DNA from: Donghicola tyrosinivorans
GTDB lineage: Bacteria; Pseudomonadota; Alphaproteobacteria; Rhodobacterales; Rhodobacteraceae
DNA length: 64,000 bases
Direction of reading: 5' to 3'
Assembly: GCF_003003355.1 (NCBI RefSeq)
Contig: NZ_PVTQ01000006.1
Location: 166,517-230,516, forward strand
In this document: positions 38,513 to 46,763 of the stretch, in pieces
Layout: the number at the start of each line of letters is the position of its first letter
How positions within the stretch are numbered: the stretch's first letter is position 1
Made by a program: the position numbers and the translations under genes
Notes under the pieces: generated by a model
Seen by the model: only the letters and a program-made list of their open reading frames with translations
What the model was told of the DNA's origin: nothing
Database searches by the model: none

Positions 38513-39427
38513 ATGACGCCGATCTTTGTCCTTGGTTTGCAGCGGTCCGGTACCACATGGATGGCCAACCAGCTGGCCGCGCTGCCTTCGGTCGCGGGGG
38601 TTGAGGCGGCGGACCATCGCGGCGTGCATGAAAGCATCTTTTTCTCGCATTTCGCCCGCGCCTTCGGGCCTTGGTCGGATTTGGAGGCACGGGTGCGCTT
38701 TGCGCAGGCCTTTGTGCTGTCTGATTACGGGCAGCTCTTGGGGCTGACGCCAGAGACGCTGGCCTTGGCCGTGCATGAGGCATCCAGTTACGCGGATGTG
38801 TTTCGCCATGTGATGGACGCCCATGCCCGCGTGAAAGGCGCCTCGGCGTGGGTCGAGAAATCCCCGCACCACACGTTGATGTTTGCCCAGATCGCCCGAG
38901 CGTTTCCCGATGCCCGTTTTGTGCTGGTTCACCGCCGGACCGAGGGCATGATCCTGTCGCGCCTGCACGGTTTTGACCGCACCCCTGCCAAGGGGTTGCG
39001 CCGTTGGGCAGATATTGCGCGAGGGGCGGTGGTCAATACGCTCTACGGTCGGTTCTTGCGACGGATCGCGCGGCGGTCTGAGTGCTTCTTTCTGACCTAT
39101 GAAGACCTGCATGCAGACGACGGCGCGTTGCGCCGGTCTCTGATCGGCTTTCTGGGGGTCAGTGGTGCGCCCGAACAAATGGAAAGCCGGTATGAAGCCA
39201 ACACCAGCTTTGCCAAAGTGGCAAAGCGCCCCTTGGGCACCGTTGATCGTGTGGTGATGTTTGCCGCGATCGGGGCGGGATACCTGATGCCCTTGTGGCT
39301 GTTGTTGCTGGTCCAGCGTTGGCGCGACGGGCGGCGGGGGATCGACTGGCCCGACTGGTGCTGGAAGCGGACCGGATACCATCCGGCCCGCCATAAGGTG
39401 CGTCTGAAGCCGCCAGCTGCGGCCTAG
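38513..39427 (+). CDS. Sulfotransferase family protein
   Basis: PAPS-dependent sulfotransferase-like protein of 304 residues. The 5'-phosphosulfate loop FVLGLQRSGTTWM is at residues 5-17. VEKSPHHT and the 3'-phosphate segment RFVLVHRR...GMILSRL follow, as in the Sulfotransfer_3 family. A C-terminal hydrophobic stretch may anchor it. In this operon it probably sulfates the exopolysaccharide. ATG 38513 chosen; the upstream open frame is inside the previous gene. Last gene of the rightward operon. Confidence 0.83.
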   Translation: MTPIFVLGLQRSGTTWMANQLAALPSVAGVEAADHRGVHESIFFSHFARAFGPWSDLEARVRFAQAFVLSDYGQLLGLTPETLALAVHEASSYADVFRHVMDAHARVKGASAWVEKSPHHTLMFAQIARAFPDARFVLVHRRTEGMILSRLHGFDRTPAKGLRRWADIARGAVVNTLYGRFLRRIARRSECFFLTYEDLHADDGALRRSLIGFLGVSGAPEQMESRYEANTSFAKVAKRPLGTVDRVVMFAAIGAGYLMPLWLLLLVQRWRDGRRGIDWPDWCWKRTGYHPARHKVRLKPPAAA

Positions 39428-40482
39428 TAATCCTGATCGCTATCCGCTCGGGTAAAGTACCAGCTGCGGTGCAGGCAGGGCATCCGGTTGTTTTCATCTT
39501 CGTCGTGGGCATAAAGCTGGAGCAAGGTCATAGCTTTGTTCATCCAGAAGCCATGTTGTTTCAGCTTGGCTACCGGCCATGCGCTTTCGGGCAGTTGTAG
39601 CTGCACTTGCTCGGCCCCTTGATCGTGCAGGCGCTTGATCGCAGCGTCCAGCAGCAGGCGCCACGGGCGGATGTCGCCTTGTGCGGCAAAGATATCCACG
39701 ATCATTCCCGTGGTCCGGTCATGCTGCTGATCCAGACGGGTGACCACGTAGCCAGCCAGCACATTGTCCACCCAGAGAGCCTGCAGGTCATACTTGTGCA
39801 GCGGGCACTCCAGAAACCGCCAGCGCACATATTCCGCGTCCCGCGCAAGGATCAGGCGATAGCCCACCCGTGCCCGTCTCCAGAGGCTGTCGAAGGCGTA
39901 GCCGACCTCGGTCACGTCACCAATGCGCTCTGAGGGGCGCAGTTTCGGCAGGTGCAGGGCGTTGGCGCGACGCACGAGGCCGAACGCACCGTCGATCAGC
40001 TTGCCCGCCAGTTTCGGGAGGCCCTTGCGGCGATGCAGGATGGTGCCGGGGCGCAGGGGGGCGAAGTAGTTGCGCAGCATGACCTGACCGGCCATCCCCA
40101 GACGCCTGTAAAGGCTGGCGATGTCATCGTTAGCGGGCATCCCGCCATAGTAGGTACCGTTGTTAAAGAAACTGCGCACCAAGGGCAGGCCAGCGCCGCG
40201 ATGCTTGGGGTCCACGCCCACTGCCACCGGCCAGCGCGAGGGCTGGGTTTCCCCGTTGATCCACAGGTTATAGGGCAGTACGAGGCAAGCGCCGACGGTC
40301 TGATCTCCGCGCCGCGTGCCGCGCCCTTTGGTGCAATCGCCGCTGAGGTCGGTCTTTTTGAAGAGCCAGTCCCAGACCTGCGCTTTGCGCTCTGCGCTTT
40401 CACGGGAAAAGACCTTTTCCATGATCGACACAAAGTCCTGTTTCTGAGAGGCGTCGAATTCGAAAAGCATTGGGCGTGACAT
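39424..40482 (-). CDS. GNAT-fold acyltransferase-like protein
   Basis: 352-residue protein with two GNAT-like halves. The first has a VAVGVDPKHRGAGLPLVRSF segment resembling the acetyl-CoA loop. The second has YVRWRFLECPLHKYDL and a further acetyltransferase-like part, as in FemAB-like or Eis-like proteins of polysaccharide loci. It may acylate a sugar of the exopolysaccharide. It converges on the sulfotransferase gene with a four-base overlap and is followed upstream by a co-oriented glycosyltransferase. Confidence 0.7.
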   Translation of the reverse strand: MSRPMLFEFDASQKQDFVSIMEKVFSRESAERKAQVWDWLFKKTDLSGDCTKGRGTRRGDQTVGACLVLPYNLWINGETQPSRWPVAVGVDPKHRGAGLPLVRSFFNNGTYYGGMPANDDIASLYRRLGMAGQVMLRNYFAPLRPGTILHRRKGLPKLAGKLIDGAFGLVRRANALHLPKLRPSERIGDVTEVGYAFDSLWRRARVGYRLILARDAEYVRWRFLECPLHKYDLQALWVDNVLAGYVVTRLDQQHDRTTGMIVDIFAAQGDIRPWRLLLDAAIKRLHDQGAEQVQLQLPESAWPVAKLKQHGFWMNKAMTLLQLYAHDEDENNRMPCLHRSWYFTRADSDQDY

Positions 40483-40499
40483 GGCGATCCTCCGATGTA

Positions 40500-41582
40500 T
40501 CAGGCCAGAGCTCGGGTGAAGCAGCCTTCATAGGCAGCCACGGCGGCGGTGATGGTGTAGCGTTGCGCCATTTTGCGGGCGCGGGTTTGGTAGGCGGTGC
40601 GGCGGGGCGCATCAGGCACCAGCCGCAGAATTTCTTGGGCGATCGCCTCGGGGCAGTCCGAGGCCAAGAGCGCACCGCTGTTGCCTTGTTCCAGCAGGTG
40701 CGCGGGACCAAAGGGGCAATCCACGCTGAGGACAGGGACCCCTGCGCCCATCGCCTCGATGATGGCGTTGCCAAGCCCCTCAAGGCGCGAGGTGCAGAGA
40801 AACAGGTCGGCCTTTTCCAGTGCGGCGGGCACATCGTCGGTGCGACCGGGAAGCGAGACAATATCGGTCAGCCCAAGGGTCTGGATCAGCTGTTCTAGCG
40901 CGGGGCGCGCAGGGCCTTCGCCATGAATGGTCAGGCGCAGATCAGGGTTCTCAGCGTGCGCAGCGGCAAAGGCGCGGATCATCAGATCAAAGCGCTTTTC
41001 CTCGGCCAAACGGCCCACGCTGACCAGTCGGGTTGCACAGATGGCGGGGCGGGGCAGTGACGGTAGGCTGTCGATCACCGGATTGGGCAGAACATGGAAC
41101 GGAGCCATGCGGCCAAGCAGAGTGCTGTGTTCTTCACCGATCTGGGGCAGGGGTGCGGCCAGCATCGCGGCGTCGCGATAAAGTGCCTTCATCGCGAGGG
41201 TGCGCAGGGCGCGAGCCTTGGCGTGGCCCAGAAATCCGGTCAGGGGCGTGTGTTCCGATACAATCGCGCGGGTCCGAACGCGGGCCAGACGCAGGGCGGC
41301 CAGCATCAAGAGATTGGTGGCATTGGTCGCCGTATAGGTCAGGTCAAACCCTTCGCGGCGCAGCAAGCGGCTTAGCGGCAGGACCGCGCGACTGGCCCGC
41401 GCGCCACCAAGGTCCAGTACCGCAACATCAGCAGGCAGACGGTCCAGCAAAGCGCCGCGGCGGGCTTGCAAGATGAGAACCGGTTGGAATGCGGTCCGGT
41501 CCAGACCTTGCAGCAGCCGCAAGATGACCATCTCAGCCCCGCCAACCTCAAAATGGGGTAGGAAAAATGCGACACGTTTCAT
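40500..41582 (-). CDS. Glycosyltransferase family 4
   Basis: GT-B transferase of 360 residues beginning MKRVAFFLPHFEVGGAEMVI, the classic GT4 N-terminus. The sugar-nucleotide domain has LVSVGRLAEEKRFDLMI and the EX7E motif in RLEGLGNAIIEAMGAG. It lies between the GNAT and the sugar transferase genes, all on the minus strand, and is likely part of repeat-unit assembly. Confidence 0.9.
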   Translation of the reverse strand: MKRVAFFLPHFEVGGAEMVILRLLQGLDRTAFQPVLILQARRGALLDRLPADVAVLDLGGARASRAVLPLSRLLRREGFDLTYTATNATNLLMLAALRLARVRTRAIVSEHTPLTGFLGHAKARALRTLAMKALYRDAAMLAAPLPQIGEEHSTLLGRMAPFHVLPNPVIDSLPSLPRPAICATRLVSVGRLAEEKRFDLMIRAFAAAHAENPDLRLTIHGEGPARPALEQLIQTLGLTDIVSLPGRTDDVPAALEKADLFLCTSRLEGLGNAIIEAMGAGVPVLSVDCPFGPAHLLEQGNSGALLASDCPEAIAQEILRLVPDAPRRTAYQTRARKMAQRYTITAAVAAYEGCFTRALA

Positions 41583-41606
41583 GGCGAGACCTCCCCCTTC
41601 TGTGGC

Positions 41607-42704
41607 TTAGGCGGGCTGCACAACGGCAGCGGGTTGCAGATTGGTGTTGGCCTTTTTGCGGCCTGTGGGGCGGCTGGGGCCAACAACGGCCAGATCCAGC
41701 ACATAGCGTTCGATCATGTAGCGGGCCGCGTCACTGCGGCAGCTATAAGCAAAGCGCGTTCCGGTGCCATCCAGCGGGGTCAGAGCCACCGCCGCACGGC
41801 GCACCCGCCCACCCGCGAGGGTGATCTCGACCCAGTAGCGGTCATTGCGGGCCAGAAACAACGGGCGGCGCAGGACCAGCGTGTTCGCGCTGAGAGCAGT
41901 CACCAGTTGGGTCTTGTCAGAGCCCTGATCAACCAGCGCCAGTTGCATCCGGCGGGCGCGATCCTTGGCAATCTGGTCTGCGCCCTTCTGGGTCAGACGC
42001 TTGCAGCTTTCCTCGGCAGCACGCAGCAGAACGTTCAGGCCAACCTTGGCGAACAGGGCCATTTCGTAGCGGTAGTTCACCGGCGCGGTTACCAACATGT
42101 TGTTGTAACGGGCGCGGATACGCTTTGATGTGCCATGTGTCATGTAGGCTTGCGAATGGCCTACAAGACCGGGTTTTACGCGGAACTTGTGGTCATAGTT
42201 CGGCACGCGCAGACGCTCGATATCCGCGATGGCTTTGCGCACGGGACGGGGGCCGACCATGTTCATGTGCCCCATCAGCACGTTGAACAGTTGCGGCATC
42301 TCATCCAGACGCGAGGCCCGCAGGTAGCGGCCCAGAGGTGTCTCGATATTCGAGTCCGTAGGCAGAACTTTGTCCGAGGTCAGCTCGGCCGCTTTGTGGT
42401 TATCAAGCGTGCGGAACTTGAGGATATTGAAGGACTTGCCGTTCAACCCGATCCGTTCGCCGCGATAGATAATCCCGGGTCCCTGGGTCAGCAGAAGAGC
42501 CACCGAGATGGTGACAAACAGCGGCAGCGAGACCGAGATCAATGCTGCTGCGATCACAGCGTTATACAGGCGATGAACGCCTGCATGGCGTGGTGCGAAG
42601 CCGGTTTTAACCCCATTGCGGCTGCCCGTCGCCCGCAGGGACGAGGGGTTTTCCACGGGTCCCGACACAGCGCGGAACGTCCGCGCTTGGGGATGGAAAC
42701 TCAT
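41607..42704 (-). CDS. Initiating sugar transferase (WcaJ/PssY-like) with C-terminal extension
   Basis: Phosphoglycosyl transferase of 365 residues that should load the first sugar onto undecaprenyl phosphate. After a short N-terminal tail and one membrane helix (about 45-75) comes the catalytic core: GERIGLNGKSFNILKFRT, the Asp-Glu pair in RASRLDEMPQLFNVL and MVGPRPV. An additional 130 or so residues after the core (from KRLTQKGADQIAK on) form a beta-rich domain with LSANTLVL that is reminiscent of a PilZ-like barrel, though a full RxxxR motif is not evident. First gene of the leftward part of the locus. Confidence 0.85.
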   Translation of the reverse strand: MSFHPQARTFRAVSGPVENPSSLRATGSRNGVKTGFAPRHAGVHRLYNAVIAAALISVSLPLFVTISVALLLTQGPGIIYRGERIGLNGKSFNILKFRTLDNHKAAELTSDKVLPTDSNIETPLGRYLRASRLDEMPQLFNVLMGHMNMVGPRPVRKAIADIERLRVPNYDHKFRVKPGLVGHSQAYMTHGTSKRIRARYNNMLVTAPVNYRYEMALFAKVGLNVLLRAAEESCKRLTQKGADQIAKDRARRMQLALVDQGSDKTQLVTALSANTLVLRRPLFLARNDRYWVEITLAGGRVRRAAVALTPLDGTGTRFAYSCRSDAARYMIERYVLDLAVVGPSRPTGRKKANTNLQPAAVVQPA

Positions 42705-42914
42705 ATTGCACTCCAGAACTTATCGTCTGCGGGTTTTTCCCGCTTATATGTAAATAATAGTAACGAATCTGGCGTAACTTGGGACGAACTGCGCCAATCG
42801 TTAAAATTTGTTTTCAATAGGTTCAGGGACTTATGAGCGCTTGATTTGCTGGGGTTTTGCGCCTAACAGGTCGGGCGTAACGATGGGAATGTGACCAAAT
42901 TCGGTCAATCCTGC

Positions 42915-42941
42915 GGCTCCATAGCTCAACTGGATAGAGCA
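42915..42941 (+). pseudogene. 5' fragment of a tRNA gene
   Basis: GGCTCCATAGCTCAACTGGA followed by TAGAGCA is the acceptor 5' strand and complete D arm of a tRNA. After it the sequence no longer folds as a tRNA, and no matching 3' half (TGGAGCC) is found nearby. A broken tRNA next to an accessory region is a typical integration scar. Confidence 0.6.
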
Positions 42942-42999
42942 GAAGTATACCCCTGCGACCTACCGTGTGTGTGTAAGGGGCCAAGAATCAAGAAGATGC

Positions 43000-43042
43000 G
43001 TCGCGGTAGACCTACCGCTGCGAATCAAACGCCTACCGCGAC
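43000..43042. repeat. 10-bp inverted repeat between tRNA fragment and tRNA-Arg
   Basis: GTCGCGGTAG at 43000-43009 and CTACCGCGAC at 43033-43042, with a further CTACCG inside and one at 42959-42964. Function unknown. Confidence 0.5.
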
Positions 43043-43110
43043 TCAGGTTTTGGGTTGCACAAATTCAAATGTGGACTGTATGCAGACAGCACATGGTCCA
43101 ACTAAACAGC

Positions 43111-43187
43111 GCTCGCGTAATTCAACTGGATAGAATATCCGACTTCTAATCGGGCTGTTGGGGGTTCGAGTCCTCCCGCGAGCGCCA
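43111..43187 (+). tRNA. tRNA-Arg (anticodon UCU)
   Basis: 77 bases fold into a complete cloverleaf. The acceptor stem is GCTCGCG/CGCGAGC, the D arm ATTC/GAAT, and the anticodon loop CTTCTAA with anticodon TCT. The T arm is GGGGG-TTCGAGT-CCTCC, and CCA is encoded at 43185-43187. It marks the right edge of the chromosomal backbone; accessory DNA follows. Confidence 0.9.
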
Positions 43188-43559
43188 ATTTCCCCACATG
43201 TTGTGGATGGGCCATATGAATGCGCGAAACGGCCATTTTTGTTGCGCGCCGTGTCAAGAATTTTTCTCAATTCTGCATGATAATTTTTCAAGTGCTTGAT
43301 TAATAATAAACACTTGCCTGGCGCGCTTAGAAGCGGTCATTGCTGACGGCACAGAAAAGGCCGAGCGTTCGAAAAACTCACGGAGTAATTCATCTCAGAG
43401 GGGCTTATCTGGTTCGCGGATTCAGGTAGTGCTTTTTTGCGTCCGATTTTTCGATTGTGGGAACCGTAAAAAAGGCGGATCCCAACAGTTCGCGGTGACG
43501 CAATGTACAGGTAGTTGCCGGTCCGCCTGTGACCGCCACCACTAACGTGTCTGTTAATT

Positions 43560-43678
43560 CCGGCCCTGATCCGTCATTCATCGGTCTGGTTGCGCTGCAT
43601 TGCAGCTTCACCAGACCGGACTTTCGAAGCAATCAGCAGCATCTTTGACAGCCCTAGATCGGCATTGCGCAGGAAGCT
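43560..43678 (-). repeat. Dispersed degenerate repeat, copy 1
   Basis: Read on the minus strand, the segment with GAAAGTCCGGTCTGGTGAAG matches copy 2 at 54777-54895 over about 119 bases with scattered changes. No gene is convincing between 43188 and 43826, so this stretch looks like decayed sequence. Confidence 0.55.
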
Positions 43679-43826
43679 GAAGGAAGAATTCCGATCACAA
43701 CGCACTACTGCGATTGAAACCCTCGATGGAAATTTGCACTTGGAAGCGGCTTTGATGATGTAACCGCCCCCCGACGGCATCTGTGTGCCAAGGTGGGTTT
43801 ACGAGGATCCACAAAGGGGAGCGGTC

Positions 43827-44855
43827 ATGTCGGAGATTATTACGGTCGGAGTCGATCTGGCGAAGAATGTTTTTCAGGTCCACGGAGCGGACGGCGCGGG
43901 CCGTGCAGTTTTGCGCAAGAAGGTTAGGCGGACGGAGGTGTTGAAGTTCTTCAGCCAGCTGCCGTCTTGCGTAATCGCCATGGAAGCATGCGGCGGCGCT
44001 CACTACTGGGGGTGCGAGATAGGCAAATTGGGGCATGCCGTTCGGCTGATCCCACCTGCTTACGTCAAGCCCTTCGTCAAGCGCCAAAAAAAACGACGCG
44101 GCAGATGCTGAGGCTATCTGTGAAGCAGCGGTGCGCCCGACAATGCGCTTGTGCCAGTGAAGAGTGAAGAGACCCAAGGCGCGGCGATGGTCTTTCGTGT
44201 CCGGGAGTTACTGATCCGACAGCGCACACAGGCGATTGACGCCCCGCGTGGTCATCTGACCGAGTTCGGCCAGGTTGTGCCACAGGGGGCGGCCAACACA
44301 TCGAAACTGATCGTCGTCGTGGAGGACCCGGACAGCGGCATACCCGCCGATGCCATCGCCACTTTGAAGGTCCTGATCATGACGCTTGCCAGCCTCGATG
44401 CGGAGATCGGGAAACTGAACACTGAGATCGCCCGCCGGGCTAAAGAGAACGACGTGGCCCGACGACTGATGACGGTGCCGGGCATTGGTCCGTTGATTGC
44501 CACGGCAATCGCGGTCCTGGCCCCGCCGCCCGAGACCTTCCGCAAGGCCCGCGATTTTGCGGCCTTGCTTGGTCTGGTGCCACGACAGCATTTGACCGGT
44601 GGCAAGCAACGGCTAGGGGCCACGACCAGTATGGGCGAGCGATCCCTGAGGTGATTGCTCATCATCGGGGCCAACAGCGTCATCATCAAGCGGCATGTGC
44701 ATGCGGCAGCCAAGCCCGGCACTTGGCTGGGTGGGATGCTGACACGCAAGCCGACGATGCTGGTGCGGGTGGCGCTGGCCAACAAAATGGCGCGCATCGT
44801 CTGGGCCCTGATGGCCCGAGGTGGCGTTTACAAGGCTCCGGCCGTGGCGGTGTAA
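43827..44855 (+). pseudogene. IS110-family transposase, broken
   Basis: The three pieces together give a DEDD-type IS110 transposase of about 343 residues starting MSEIITVGVDLAKNVFQVHG and including the RuvC-like N-terminus and the C-terminal VPGIGPLIATAIAVLAPPP region. A run of eight A (44086-44093) where seven would keep the frame shifts it; the frame is regained near 44150 by a one-base loss. A TGA at 44653 replaces what should be CGA (Arg) in SLRRLL. These lesions make it inactive. The IS ends were not identified. Confidence 0.8.
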
Positions 44856-45028
44856 GCCGTCAGGGTCGCGAGGACGTCGGCGCAAAAGAGGGCAAGGAGC
44901 AGTTTGGCGCAATCGTCGTGAGACGGGATCGGGAGAACCAGTGCGCAACAGAGTGCCTTCGAGCACGCGGCTTTGATCTGGATCCGATCTACGTACACCA
45001 TAGGGGCCAGCTGCCGTCGAGCATCAGG

Positions 45029-45078
45029 GGGTCACTTTTGAATGCCGATTGGGGGTTAAAATTCGATGCCGATTGACA
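45029..45078. mobile_element. Possible IS21-family terminus remnant
   Basis: GGGGTCACTTTTGAATGCCG, then a second ATGCCGATTG copy 24 bases later, ending in TTGACA. Repeated sub-terminal blocks and an ACA end are typical of IS21 ends. No istA/istB remains. Confidence 0.35.
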
Positions 45079-45379
45079 GCATATGTGAGGCCGCCTCATG
45101 AGGCCGGATACATGTCAGCACCCGACATCGCGCGAAACATCTCGAAAACCCTCTTGCGCAAGGGGCGGTTATACATGTTGCGCAAATGGTGTTAAGGATT
45201 CACTGCGTGAATCCAGTGGGGTAGCAACGGTGCATGAGCAGTTGGTCCCCTACAAAGTACAAGATCAGGAATTGGCCTTCGTAGAACACGGCGCTGAAGC
45301 AGCGAGGTTCGCAATCAATCTAGTTTGGTTCCGAGATCTCGTGGTATGCGCCGCCGACAGACAAGGGGGGGGGCTTCAA

Positions 45380-45676
45380 CGCGAGTTTAGCGACGCAGCG
45401 ATCCAGATTTGTGTGACGATGAAGGTACTGTTCGGCATACCCTTGAGGCAAACAACAGGCTTCGTAGAAAGCCTGCTGCGTTTGGCTCGGCTTGACTGGA
45501 GGGTTCCCGACTTCAGCACTTTGTGCCGCAGTCAGAAGACGCTGAACGTTGCCATCCCTTATCGTGGCGTGTCGGGGCCGCTCCATCTGTTGATGGATGC
45601 GACCGGGATCAAGGCCGAATTGGAAGCTGAATGTAATGCGGGCGTTTGGGTCCATGTCGTTCTTCGGAAATACTAA
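45380..45676 (+). pseudogene. IS5-family transposase remnant
   Basis: The frame encodes the middle N-terminal part of an IS5-type DDE transposase: FSDAAIQICVTMKVLFGIPL, RQTTGFVESLLRL, VPDFSTLC and HLLMDATGIK (first catalytic Asp). It then leaves the family sequence after about AECNAG and stops. The start and the other two acidic residues are missing. Confidence 0.7.
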
Positions 45677-45770
45677 ATGTTAAAGTAAGCGCCATAATGT
45701 CAGTGGCGCTCTAGGGAATAATCCTGTTCAACTAGAGATGGTCGCCACCATCGATACATTCTGAGTTCTT

Positions 45771-46565
45771 ATGATGCGCCTCCTGGCTCTCCCTCTCATC
45801 GCCCTATTCACTGCCACCGCGGCGCACGCACAAGATTTGAAGGGTCTGACATTGGAAGGCATAAAGCCGATACTGGAAGACGGTAGAACGGCCACCGGAA
45901 GCTCGGAAAGCTGTGTGAAAAGCCTCGAAGCGATCACAGTCATTGGAGCTTCATATGCAAGCACATCCCCATTCTCCTCAGTTTATGCAGGGGATATTGA
46001 GGGGGACTTGATGAGCCGCCTCAAGCTCGTCATCGATGGTGAGAAGCACCATGTTCTTTTTCGATGTGATGAAAGCGAATTGGTCCACGTGACATTGCGG
46101 TGGGATGAAGCAGATGATCTCCCGAAGTATGAATACAGCAGCGCCAATCCTCTTAGTAAAGCTCTTCTTTCTGGGATATTCAGATCAAGCCAACGAGAAC
46201 CGATTGATGGAGGTTTAAACCCGTCACGACCTGCCATGAACGAGGCACCTCTTTCGCAAGGTGAACGGGCCCGTCTTGCCATCTCAGTGCAGCAATGCTG
46301 GGTGGTGGATGTCGGCTCTCCTGAGGCTGAAACCACTGTCACGGTCTCTTTCAGAATGAACCTTGATGGGACGGTGAACGCGGAGAGCATTCAATTGATG
46401 TCTCATGATGCTTCTGATGAGGAGATTGCTGAGAGAGCCTTTTTATCTGCTCGACGCGCCATCTTGCGATGCCAGCGTGCGGGGTACCCTCTTCCAGAAG
46501 GAAAGTACGAGGACTGGAAGGAGATGGAGTTGACCTTCGATCCAACGCAAATGCGCCTACAATAA
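45771..46565 (+). CDS. Exported protein with TolA-like C-terminal domain
   Basis: 264-residue protein with signal peptide MMRLLALPLIALFTATAAHA. A middle part of unknown fold (about 22-155) is followed by a C-terminal domain, about 160-264, that reads like the TolA domain III of alphaproteobacteria: LAISVQQCWVVDVGSPEAE, SFRMNLDGTV, RRAILRCQRAGYPLPEGKY and LTFDPTQM. Unlike TolA it has no membrane anchor or helical stalk, so it would be free in the periplasm. Flanked by IS debris on both sides. Role unknown; interaction with TolB/TolQR or colicin/phage import proteins is conceivable. Confidence 0.65.
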   Translation: MMRLLALPLIALFTATAAHAQDLKGLTLEGIKPILEDGRTATGSSESCVKSLEAITVIGASYASTSPFSSVYAGDIEGDLMSRLKLVIDGEKHHVLFRCDESELVHVTLRWDEADDLPKYEYSSANPLSKALLSGIFRSSQREPIDGGLNPSRPAMNEAPLSQGERARLAISVQQCWVVDVGSPEAETTVTVSFRMNLDGTVNAESIQLMSHDASDEEIAERAFLSARRAILRCQRAGYPLPEGKYEDWKEMELTFDPTQMRLQ

Positions 46566-46763
46566 GCGCCTTCACCTACTTCTTGAGGTCAACCCTAAAA
46601 GGAAACTGGAAGATCCCGGTGACCGCCGGTCCCTCATCTGGGTCTCATGGCGCCGACACTGTTTGCGAACGGGTGTATCTCCAACGAAACCGGGTATCGG
46701 TCCCTCTTTTACATCGCCTTTGCTGAGTGCTGCATTTCAAGTTGGATTTGGTAAGTGGGCGGA

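Noticed and set aside
43405..43632. 75-codon minus-strand frame
   Set aside because: Coincides with dispersed repeat copy 1 and has no start signal; treated as decayed sequence.
44086..44160. Programmed frameshift in the IS110 gene
   Set aside because: IS110 transposases are normally a single frame; a second compensating deletion and a later nonsense codon point to decay rather than programmed recoding.
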